DNA from: an uncultured Verrucomicrobia subdivision 3 bacterium
Lineage (GTDB): Bacteria; Verrucomicrobiota; Verrucomicrobiia; Limisphaerales; DASXHY01
Assembly: GCA_937890005.1 (NCBI GenBank)
Contig: CALBZA010000056.1
Span: 5,681 to 69,680 of the forward strand
DNA length: 64,000 nucleotides
Reading direction: 5' to 3'
Part shown: piece after piece, positions 34,568 through 44,500 of the stretch
How positions within the stretch are numbered: the first letter of the stretch is position 1
Layout of the letters: every line of letters starts with the position of its first letter
Program-made: the position numbers and the translations under genes
The notes under the pieces: generated by a model
Database searches by the model: none
Seen by the model: the letters and a program-made list of their open reading frames with translations, nothing else
Told to the model about the DNA's origin: nothing

Positions 34568-36748
34568 TTACACCTGGACAACCGGCTTCGATTTCTCATC
34601 CAACACCACAGACGCCAGTGTCTCGGACACTCCGGTCTGTTCGGCCATCGCTTTCGCCGATTTCAGGAATGCCAGCAGCGAACTGTCCTTGGTCGAACCC
34701 ATCAGTTTCGTCAGCAAGGCAGCGACGGTCAGATTCTTCAGGTCTTCGCTGGTGACACCGAAATCGCTGACCAGCTTGCGGAGCTTGGTCTGGAAATGCT
34801 CGGGATCGCCGTTGAAGAACGTTTCCTTGATATCGCTGAGCGTGGCGCTGTTCAGCACCAGGCGATCGACAGACTTCCCGTTGCCGACGGCGCGAACCAC
34901 CTTCTCGAAGAAGTCATTCTCGCCACCGACGATGTCGATGTTCGCGCTCTTGAGCGCTTCGCCGACGACCTGCGCGTTCGCCTGGGCAATGTCCTTTTGC
35001 ACATGGATTGCGGCGAGTTCGACGTCGCGTTCCTTGGCGAGGCGCAGTCGGAATTCCTCGTGCTGCTGGCTGGCGGCCTGCAGGAGTTTCATCGCATTGG
35101 CCTTCTGTTCGATGCCCTTCGCCTCGGCAAGCATCTTGGCTTCGATTCCGGCTGCGACGGCCAGTTCCTTGTCCTTCGTGCCTTCGGCTTCGGCTTCAGC
35201 CTGTTGCTGCGTGATTTCCGCGTGTGAATGGCCACGGGCCTTGATGACCTCGGCTTCCGCCAGTCCCAGTTCGCGCACGCCACCGGCTTCGACTTTCTTG
35301 GCTTCGGCCTTGGCGATGATGACCTTGGCTTCGGCCAGTCCGGGAGCGGCTTCCTGCGCGGCGAGACCTTCCGCCTGTTGCTGCATGGCGTGGCGTTTCC
35401 GTTCCGATGCCTTGGCTTCGGCTTCGGCGAGCGTCTGAATCCGTTCCGCTTCGCGAATCGCGGATTCCTTTGCGGCTTCGGCGGCGACGATGGCCTTGAT
35501 CTTTTCCGCTTCGGCAAGATTGCGATCGGCTTCGCGCTGGGCTTCAGAGGCGACAACCTTCACCACCTGTTCCTTCTTCGCGTTCATCTCCGCTTCAATC
35601 AAGGTGACTTCGCGGACGCGTTCGGCGGTCATGCGCGCCTCGATGTTGAGCTTCTCTTCCTCCTGCTGCACGACGGCTTTCTGTTCGGCAACGACGATCG
35701 CGCGTTTGCGTTCCACTTCGACACCCGCTTCGGCAACCTTGGCGTTCTTGTCGAGATCGGCCAGAGCGATGGTGCGCTCGCGGCGGACGCGTGCTTCCTC
35801 GCCTTCCTGCAACGCTTCCTGCTCGAGACGCTGCTTCTCCTTCTTGACCGTGAACTCGCGTTCCTGAACAGCGCGGTTCATGTCTTCGGTGCGGAGGCGG
35901 ATGGCTTCCTCGGCTTCGAGACGCTTGGCTTCGACCTCCTGCCGGCGTGCTTCAATCACCTTGCGGGCCTCGGCTTCTTCGTTCGCCTTGATTTCGGTGA
36001 TGGCACGGTTCTGCTTGGCGGCGTCTTCCTCGTTGCGGCGCCGTTGTTCGCGTTTGGCGATTTCGGCGTCGGCATTTTCCTTCTCGATTTGAACGGCGGT
36101 GCGTTGCGAATGTTCGTTTGCGACCACGCTTTCACGCCGGGTGATCTCAGTGATCTTCTTGATACCTTCGGAGTCGAGCACGTTGTTGGGATCGTGCTGG
36201 TCGAGCGGCGTCTGTTCGAGGTAATCGATTGCGACGTCCTGGAGCAGGAAGCCATCGAGATCCTTGCCGATCGTGGCCTGAATTTGATCGCGGAACTTGA
36301 TGCGTTCGGTGAACAGTTCATGAAATTCCATTTGTTTGCCGGCGGTCTTGAGAGCTTCGGAGAACTTCGCCTCAAAGAGTTCGCGCAATTGGGCGAGGTC
36401 GGAAACGCGTTCCGGTGTCAGCATTTGTGCGACTTTGCGGACGCTTTCCTCGGTCGCTTCGACGCGGATGTAGAACGCCACAGTGATGTCGGCGCGGATG
36501 TTGTCCTTGCAGACAAGGCCGTCCTTGCCTTTGCGGGTGATCTCCAGCTTTTTCACGGAGATATCGACGATGTGATAGGTCTGGAAGAGCGGCCAGGCGA
36601 GCATCCAGTCGAAGGAAACTTTCACGCCGCCCCAGCCGGTTCGCACACCGGCGCGTCCGGGCTGAATCTTTCGGACGAACATCATGATGATGAGGCAGAG
36701 AATTCCGAGCGGGACAAGTATCGCAACGGCGATGATGATTTCTTTCAT
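34568..36748 (-). CDS. Flotillin-like SPFH-domain membrane protein (726 aa)
   Basis: A single N-terminal membrane helix (IIIAVAILVPLGILCLIIMM) is followed directly by an SPFH/band-7 domain (VRKIQPGRAGVRTGWGGVKV, DNIRADITVAFYIRV). A very long Ala/Glu/Lys/Arg-rich coiled coil covers residues about 200-580 (EEAIRLRTEDMNRAVQEREF, AEAEKIKAIVAAEAAKESAI), as in flotillins of the FloT/YqiK type. A C-terminal domain (VVRAVGNGKSVDRLVLNSAT) corresponds to the flotillin tail. Flotillins form ring-like scaffolds on the membrane. Its length is above that of FloA but fits the YqiK group. It heads the minus-strand set flotillin, giant ATPase, 272-aa protein. The ~280 bp upstream to the pheS terminator probably hold its promoter; I cannot define it. 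Confidence 0.9.
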   Translation of the reverse strand: MKEIIIAVAILVPLGILCLIIMMFVRKIQPGRAGVRTGWGGVKVSFDWMLAWPLFQTYHIVDISVKKLEITRKGKDGLVCKDNIRADITVAFYIRVEATEESVRKVAQMLTPERVSDLAQLRELFEAKFSEALKTAGKQMEFHELFTERIKFRDQIQATIGKDLDGFLLQDVAIDYLEQTPLDQHDPNNVLDSEGIKKITEITRRESVVANEHSQRTAVQIEKENADAEIAKREQRRRNEEDAAKQNRAITEIKANEEAEARKVIEARRQEVEAKRLEAEEAIRLRTEDMNRAVQEREFTVKKEKQRLEQEALQEGEEARVRRERTIALADLDKNAKVAEAGVEVERKRAIVVAEQKAVVQQEEEKLNIEARMTAERVREVTLIEAEMNAKKEQVVKVVASEAQREADRNLAEAEKIKAIVAAEAAKESAIREAERIQTLAEAEAKASERKRHAMQQQAEGLAAQEAAPGLAEAKVIIAKAEAKKVEAGGVRELGLAEAEVIKARGHSHAEITQQQAEAEAEGTKDKELAVAAGIEAKMLAEAKGIEQKANAMKLLQAASQQHEEFRLRLAKERDVELAAIHVQKDIAQANAQVVGEALKSANIDIVGGENDFFEKVVRAVGNGKSVDRLVLNSATLSDIKETFFNGDPEHFQTKLRKLVSDFGVTSEDLKNLTVAALLTKLMGSTKDSSLLAFLKSAKAMAEQTGVSETLASVVLDEKSKPVVQV

Positions 36749-37028
36749 AACACAATGAGGCTGCCGCCTGCTTTACCTCCGACTGACGGCACACCTTGTA
36801 ATGGTTGAGTGGGTCTCACGAACGATTGATCCGGACGCCACATCCGGCACGCCCCGTGGTTAACAGAAACGATTGGGGCAGGCCAATATAAATCCCGGAT
36901 CAAATTCGAATGACGATGGTTTTGTGAGCGATTGTCTCGCCGAGAAACGTTTTCAATGCAGATTCTTTCGGATCGCTCGATGTGAGCCGTCACGCATCAG
37001 CGGATTTTCTGGCCTTTTCCCGGATATG

Positions 37029-37057
37029 AAAAAGCCGCACGAAGACATCATGCGGCT
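37029..37057 (-). terminator. Intrinsic terminator of pheS
   Basis: On the minus strand AGCCGCA and TGCGGCT form a 7-bp stem around an 11-nt loop, followed by TTTTT. It lies about 45 bp after the pheS stop and shows that pheS transcription ends here rather than continuing to a pheT gene. Confidence 0.75.
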
Positions 37058-37101
37058 GAATTGCCATTAGTGCTCGAGAAGAATACGTCCCGAGACTTCT
37101 G

Positions 37102-38124
37102 TCAGAACTGTCTCAGAAACCGGAGGTCGTTCTCGTAAAAGAGCCGGATGTCGTTGATGCCATAACGAATCATTGCAATCCGTTCAATGCCGAAGCCGAA
37201 CGCCCAACCGGTCCAGACCTCGGGATCATATCCGACGTTTTCGAACACCTTCGGATGCACCATGCCGCAACCGGCGATTTCCAGCCAGTCCTTGCCCATT
37301 TTCTTCACGAGCAAGCTGGTGAAATCGATTTCAAAACTTGGTTCCGTGTAACTGAAGTAGTGCGGACGGAAACGAATCTTCACGTCGTTCCCCATCAGTT
37401 CGCGAAAAACGAATTCGACCGTTCCCTTCAGATCGGCGGCTGTCACCCCTTTGTCCACGTAAAGCCCTTCCACCTGCTGGAATGTCGGATTGTGTGTCGC
37501 ATCCGCGTTGTCGCGCCGATAAACCCGTCCAGGAACAATGATCCGGATGGGCGGCGGCTGATTCTTCATCACGCGGATCTGCACCGATGAGGTATGCGTG
37601 CGCAACAGGCTTGAGGCTTTGGGCGCAGAGCTTGAGGTTTGCCCGATGTAAAACGTGTCCTGAGTATCGCGTGCCGGATGATCGGCCGGCGTGTTCAATG
37701 CATCGAAGCAGTGATACTCGTCTTCGATCTCCGGGCCGTCAGCGACCACGAATCCGATTTTGCGAAAGCTGCGAACGATGTCTTCGGTCACCTGCGTGAG
37801 TGGATGCAACTTGCCGAGAACACGGCGTCGTCCGGGCAGGGTGAAATCGGTCGGCTCCTTCGGCAGCGCGGCTTTGAGTTCGAGTTCACCGCGACGTTCA
37901 GCGAGGGCAGCTTCGAGTTCGACCTTCGCGGCGTTGATCAACTTTCCGGCGCCGGGCTTTTCCTCCTTCGGCAAACTGCCGAGCTGTTTCATCAGCGCGG
38001 TGAACTTCCCATTCGCGCCAATCCAGGCGCCCTTGGTTTGTTCGAGCGCGGCAAGGTCCGGCGCGGCCTTGAGTTCTGCCAATGCAGATTGCTTCAACGG
38101 TTCAATTTCGTTCAGGAACGACAT
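37102..38124 (-). CDS. pheS: Phenylalanine-tRNA ligase alpha subunit
   Basis: This is the catalytic subunit of the (alpha-beta)2 PheRS, which charges tRNA-Phe. The preferred ATG at 38124 gives 340 residues (MSFLNEIEPLKQSALAELKA), a normal PheS length. The frame is open to 38166, but those 14 extra residues are not family-like. An N-terminal coiled-coil arm is followed by the class II core with HPLTQVTEDIVRSFRKIGF, motif 2 around PGRVYRRDNADATHNPTFQQ, the phenylalanine pocket sequence FRPHYFSYTEPSFEID, and motif 3 GFGIERIAMIRYGI. No pheT lies next to it, although pheS and pheT are usually adjacent; a terminator follows the gene directly. One oddity is a short Ser/Ala-rich insertion in GQTSSSAPKASSLLRTHTS. 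Confidence 0.97.
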   Translation of the reverse strand: MSFLNEIEPLKQSALAELKAAPDLAALEQTKGAWIGANGKFTALMKQLGSLPKEEKPGAGKLINAAKVELEAALAERRGELELKAALPKEPTDFTLPGRRRVLGKLHPLTQVTEDIVRSFRKIGFVVADGPEIEDEYHCFDALNTPADHPARDTQDTFYIGQTSSSAPKASSLLRTHTSSVQIRVMKNQPPPIRIIVPGRVYRRDNADATHNPTFQQVEGLYVDKGVTAADLKGTVEFVFRELMGNDVKIRFRPHYFSYTEPSFEIDFTSLLVKKMGKDWLEIAGCGMVHPKVFENVGYDPEVWTGWAFGFGIERIAMIRYGINDIRLFYENDLRFLRQF

Positions 38125-38166
38125 AAGCGTGCGCGAGATTAAGCCGCAAAGAACAACAAAAGTCAC

Positions 38167-38522
38167 AAACGAAATTCAATCGGTCGAATTCTTCGCCACG
38201 CATCATGAGGACCTGCAGATCGATGGTTGAGCATTAGATATTGAGGCGTTGAACATTAGGCGTCGGACTGGAAATTTCGGGCGTTGGAAGTGATTTACGA
38301 TCGAGATGATAAAAGCATCGTCGCTCGCGTGTTCGACCGGTGAAAAATTTTCAACGCTTATTTCTCTCATCGCAAAGACCTTGCGCGATTCGTCATCGCG
38401 TCAGCGGAAAAAACTTCTTGCTGCACAAAAAATATTTTTGCTACCAACTTCGCGCCTTCGGGGCGGGGTTCTAGAGACCTCTCGGGAAATTTCACCAAAG
38501 CGGCCGGGTTAAGGATTTTTTT
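38167..38522 (+). other. Intergenic region with upstream signals of the giant RHS gene
   Basis: This 356-bp divergent gap between pheS and the giant RHS gene holds AT-richer sequence. It has degenerate ATTAGATATTGAGGCG- and GTTGAACATTAGGCG-type simple repeats at about 38230-38265 and a short GCGCCTTCGGGGC hairpin near 38450-38465. AAGGA 7 nt before the ATG at 38523 is a good ribosome binding site. No promoter can be named with confidence. Confidence 0.5.
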
Positions 38523-41500
38523 ATGGGACTTGGAAATTTGGTGCGGGGAAAACTTCAGTGGAAGGCGGTCTCAATCGGATTAACCGGACTTGTTTTCATT
38601 TTCGTTGCCTCAGGTTCACATGCAACAGAATGCCGGCTTTATCCGATCGGTCTGTCTGCGCAGATCGTGTCCAACGTCCCGCCGGGAACCATTCTGAAAG
38701 ATGTGTTGAACGGCGGCGGTCCCGGCAGTTTCGGATGGTTGAGCTGGGATGGCAGTCCGAGCGAACCCGCGCTGGTGGCGGGTCTCACGCCTCCGGGCAA
38801 TTCACACACTTACGTCAATCCCGATTCACATTCCGACCGCCAGTTGAACATTGGCGATTGGGTTCAATCCAAACCCGGAGTTTCCAACAGCCGCAAAGTT
38901 CGCGACGCTCTCGACGCCTTGATCGGCAAAGAAATCGTCGTTCCAGTCTGGAACACGGTGCGTGGACAGGGCGCGAACACGGACTATCGCGTGTCTGCTT
39001 TTGCCCGGGTGCGGCTGCAGAGCTATCACCTACCTCAACAAAATAGGATCACTGCGGAATTTCTCGGATTCGCCTCCTGCGGATTGCTGAACCGCGCTCC
39101 GGTTGTCGATGCCGGGCCGGATCGCAGCGCGCTCGTTTCTGTGCCACTGACTCTGACTGGAAGTGTGAGCGACGACGGTTTGCCGGCAGGACGCCCTGTA
39201 ACCGTTTGTTGGACCACAGTGAGCGGGCCCGGAACCGTGCAATTCGGTTCTCCGCAGAACACCAACACCGCAGCGCAATTTTCAGCGCCGGGCACTTACG
39301 TCCTTCGCCTTTCTGCAAACGATTCTGAGTTGAGTGGCAGCGATGAAGTGGTGGTGACGGTAGAGCGTGAGAATCAACCGCCCTCGGCAATCGCAGCCGA
39401 AGCCGTCACCGACGAAGATACGCCGCTCGAAATCGTGTTGCGCGGCTTGGATTCGGACAACGACGCGCTCTCGTTCAGCATCACACAGATGCCCGCACAC
39501 GGACGGCTTAACGGCACTCCCCCCGAGATCATCTACACGCCCGCGGCAGACTTCAACGGAGCGGACCAGTTCACTTTCAAAGTCAGTGACGGCAGATTGG
39601 AATCGTCGAACGCTGTGTTCAGAATCACGGTTCGCCCGATCAACGACGCACCGGTTGCGGATTCGCTTCAGCTGACGAATCTCGAAGATTCCGTTCTCGA
39701 AATCGAATTGAGCGGTTCGGATGTCGAAGGCGATGACTTGACCTACACGATCACCGCATTTCCAACGAACGGCATCTTGAGTGGATCGGTTCCGACTGTG
39801 CGATACCTGCCCGCCACCAACTTTTTCGGATCAGACAGTTTTCGATTCATTGTGAACGATGGCCTGACCGATTCCGCAGAAGCGATCGTGCACATTGAAG
39901 TGCTTCCGGCAAACGATCCGCCGGTGATCAATGCCGGCGCCGATCAACTCATCACGTGGCCGACAAATTCAGTTCAGCTCTTTGGCGAGGTAATTTACGA
40001 CGACTTTCCCGGCGTCGTCGAATGGGTGGAATGGCGGCAGTTGGGCGGCCCAGGCGTGGTGACATTCAGTGAAACCAATTCTGAAAGTACAATTGCCACT
40101 TTCAGTCAGTCCGGCATTTACGAGCTTCAACTCTGGGCGAGCGATTCATTCGTGTTCGCCTTTGACGAACTCGTGGTGACAGTCAATGAACCGCCGTCTG
40201 TTTACGCTGGGAATTCGATCACCAACACATTGCCCGAGGCCATTTCGCTGCGTGGATTTGTTTCGGACGACGGCATTCCCGCAGGGGAAACACTTCAGGT
40301 CACCTGGTTGCAAGTTGGCGGCTCGGGCACCGTGATTTTCGACGACTTTCATTCCACCAACACAACTGCCACCGCGAGCGAAGGGGGAACGTATGTTCTT
40401 CGGTTGACCGCGACCGATGGGATCGCCACGGCGAGCAGTGATGTGACGGTGGTGATGAATCGGGCGCCTGTCGTTGATGCCGGGCCGGATCAGGTCATAA
40501 CCAACCTGCAGACGGAACTGGCTGGAACGGCATTTGACGACGGGCTGCCCGCCAATGGGCTCGTGTGCGAATGGTCCGTCGTTTCAGGACCGGGCTCTGT
40601 GAATTTGATTCCTGTCGAAGGGGAGTCATGGCGAACAACCGCAGTTTTCACCAACACAGGAACGTATGTCCTGCGGTTTACTGCTCACGACTCCGTTGCA
40701 GCGAGTTTTGATGAAATCACCGTGCATGTGAATGCACCGCCGGTTGTCGATGTCGGCGAGGATCAAAGAATCACAGTTGGAGAGACTGTTTTGCTGAACG
40801 CGACCGTGACAGACGATGGGCTTCCACCTGGTGCCGGCCTGACGTTCGGATGGTCTGTCGTTGGACCGGATGGGGCACTGAACATTTACGCCCCCACCAA
40901 TACATTCACTGCGGTCGAGTTTTTTGAGACAGGCACCTACGTTCTCCGTCTCACTGCCGACGATTCCATGTCGTCAGGCTTCGATGAGCTGACGGTCACC
41001 GTGCTTCCCGTGAATCGTGCGCCCTCGGTTTCAGTCGGTCCCAGGCGCTTTGTCAAGCTTGCCAATTCGCTGGATCTCACGGGTGTGGTTACGGATGACG
41101 GACTGCCTGAGGACAGTGTTGTGGCGGTGAAATGGCAGAAGGTCAGTGGTCCGGGCGAAGTCTATTTCTCAAATGCATTTGCCGCCGTGACGAGAGTTGG
41201 ATTCACCGAACCGGGCGAGTATGTGCTCCGCTTGTCGGCATCCGATTCGTTGCTCACACAGTTTGCCGATCTGCCGGTGACAGTTCGGACTCCGTCCACC
41301 AATCAGGCACCATTGGTTTCAGCGGGGCTCGACAGAGTCGTTGGCCTGACGGACACGGTTTCGCTTCAAGGAACAGTTTCTGACGACGGACTGCCGGAAG
41401 GCGCGCCGCTCAGTGTCGAATGGACGGTTCTCGACGGGCCGGGAACGGTCGCTTTCGAGAATGCAGACAATGTCACGGCGAAAGCCACTTTCAGTTCGCG

Positions 41501-44500
41501 TGGTTCATACGTTCTTCAACTGGCCGCCAGCGATACTTCGCTCATCGGACGGGATCAGGTCGTCATTACAGTATTTCCGTCCAACCAGCCGCCGGTTGTT
41601 TTTGCCGGAGAAGATCAGCATGTGATCATTCCCAATCCGGATCTGTTGATGGCAAGCGGCATTACGCCCACGAATGCGCATCTGGAACTGAGCACGTCCA
41701 TTTCAGAAGCGGCACGATGGAGCAGAAACTTCGGAAATCCCGGCATCACTGGCGCGGCGACTGGGCCGGGAAACACATGGGTTTATCGAAGCGGATTGAG
41801 TGTTTCGGACGGATGGCTTCTGGTCGCCGGCGCTTTTACAAATGCAGGAGGGACGTACGCCAAGAGTCTCGCGCGCTTTGATGGCACCAACTGGTTCAAT
41901 TTCTACGACACAACACCACTTGCTTCCTCCTCGGGTTTGCCGATTGACGGCACCAACGTGGAGTGGCTGGTGTTCAATTGTCCGCCCGGGTCATTCTGCA
42001 ACGAAATTTTCAACTGTGTCAGCGGTCGAGGGGAAGAGGTGTTTGCCGGAGGGAACTTTAAGGATCTCGGAAACATGGACGGATACGTGGACGCGTCTGC
42101 GCGCTGGGATGGAGAACGATGGCACTCGTGGGTGTTCAAACATGCGGGAGCCGAAATCCGGAACATCAAGGCGACTGCGGACAAGGTGTACCTCGTCGGC
42201 AATTTTGCATTTCAGCCGACCAATGCGACCTCACAGCCGATCCCCGATCTGCCGTGGTCCTACAACATTGCGGGATGGGACGGCACCAACTGGTTTTCGC
42301 TGGGGGAGGGAATTCGAGACATTCGCAACATCCCATCAGAGGGATCAGGCCCCGATCAACGTAGCGGCAGTGTCTCGGTAACGGGACTGGCCGCCGGTAG
42401 CGACGGGGTGGTCTATGTCGCTGGAACATTCCTGCTGAACACGCCGTATGGAATTGCTTCGAACATTGCGATGTGGACTGGAGCCGAATGGAGACCGCTC
42501 GGTTCGGGAATACAAACCAGAAGCGGCCCGACGAGCCTGGCGCTCGCAGAAAATGGAGACCTGTATGTCACTGGCGACTTCACCAACGCCGGTGGCATTC
42601 ATGCGCGCAGCGTGGCGCAGTGGGACGGTTCCCGATGGTGGGCGTTGGGGGCGGGTGACAGGAACGGAATCGGCGGACGTGGTGAAGCCGTGGTTGTTCA
42701 TGGCAGAGATGTGTTCGTGGCCGGAAGTTTTAGCGAAGCGGGCGGGGTCGCAGCGAGGAACGTGGCGCGATGGGACGGTCATCTTTGGTTGCCACTTGGA
42801 TCCGGCCCGACCAATGGAATCAATGGCGCGGTGCTTGCAGCTGCGGTGGACGACTCCGGGGTGTACTTCGGCGGCACGTTCTCCAGTGCCGGTGGTTACC
42901 CGGCAAACAACATCGCCAAATGGGAATTCCCCAAATCGCCTGCCCAAACCGTTCAGCTTGCCGGGCGTGTCACAGACGACGGATTACCTGCAGATCAGCC
43001 TCTGACCTCGCGTTTGCAGAAGGTGTCCGGTCCGGGCGACGTCCTTTTCGGAGATCCGGGTTCTCTTTTGACATCGGCTCGCTTTACGCAGCCTGGACAA
43101 TATGTGCTGAGGCTTACGGCCGACGATTCGGACCTTGCTGCGGAAGATGAAGTCATCATTGACGTGCAGGCCAATCATCCGCCCGATGTAAACGCCGGGG
43201 CGGATCAGATGATCGGTCCCAACGAACCGCTCGCCATCAACGGATTCATCCGCGACGACGGTTTGCCGGCAGGTTCGGTGATCTTCCAGCGTTGGACGGT
43301 GCTTTATGGCCCCGGAACGGTTTCCTTCGATTATCCGGATCGCACCAATGTGGTTGTCCGGTTCTCTCATAGCGGGACCTACGTGCTTCGGCTGTATGCC
43401 AACGATTCCCAGTTCACCGCTTCAGACGACGTCACTGTTGTTGTCAGACCTTCCCCCAACCAGCCGCCCGGCCTCTATCCAGGATCCGGCGGAACGGTGG
43501 TTCTCGGCGCCACACGGCAAATGAACGCGTCAGCATGGGATGATGGAATTCCTGCAAATCAATTGAATACGACGTGGCATCTGCTGAGCGGTCCGGCCGG
43601 AGTGACGTTCGATGATGCGACGAAAACCAACGCCACGGTTTCATTCAGCACGAATGGAGTTTATGTCTTTCAACTCGTGGTCAGTGATTCGGAGCTGTCC
43701 AGTTCGGGCAATGTAACGATCACCGTCATGCCGCCAAACAATGCGCCTCCATCGGTAAACGCCGGTCCTGATCAAACCGTCACGAATCTCACCACGGCAC
43801 TGCAGGGAACCGTTTCGGACGATGGCAATCCGCAAACGTTGGCGTTGAAGACTTACTGGACGGGTTCCGGTCCCGGCGAGGTCAGGTTCGCGAATTCAAA
43901 CTCTGTCGCAACGGCGGTCACCTTCAGCCGACCCGGTGTTTATGTGCTTACTCTGACCGCCGCAGACGGAACGTATGTGGTCAATGATTCCGTGATCGTA
44001 AATGTCGCGCGGCCTGTGGTTCAGGTAAATGCAGGTCCGGACCGTGCGGTGACGCTTCCGACCAACCGGGTTCAACTGGCGGGTATGATCTTCGACTCCA
44101 CTGCCACGCCTTCATGGACGAAAAGCAGCGGCCCAGGAACGGTTGCGTTTGTCCCAAACGCCAGCGGTCTGACGAATACCGCCATATTCAGCACAAATGG
44201 AACTTACGTGCTCCGGCTGTCGGTCTTCGATGGAACAACGGCTTTTGATGAAATGACGGTGACGGTTGCACAGCCGGGGAACCAGGCGCCGGAGGTCAAC
44301 GCCGGACCGGACCAGCGCATCACGTGGCATGGACCTTCCATGGAACTGAACCTGCCCGGGACTGTGACCGATGAGGATTCACCTGATGTGATTGCCACCT
44401 GGAGCCAGGTGCGCGGCCCCGCGCCGGTGGAGTTTTCCAAGCCAAATCAGGCGGCCACTACTGCGATTCTCACGGCGCCTGGCCTGTATGTCCTGCGACT

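Noticed and set aside
35228..36808. 526-aa open frame on the plus strand
   Set aside because: It is antisense to the flotillin coiled coil; its Phe/Gly/Leu/Asp-rich repeats are the complement of Ala/Glu-rich helices.
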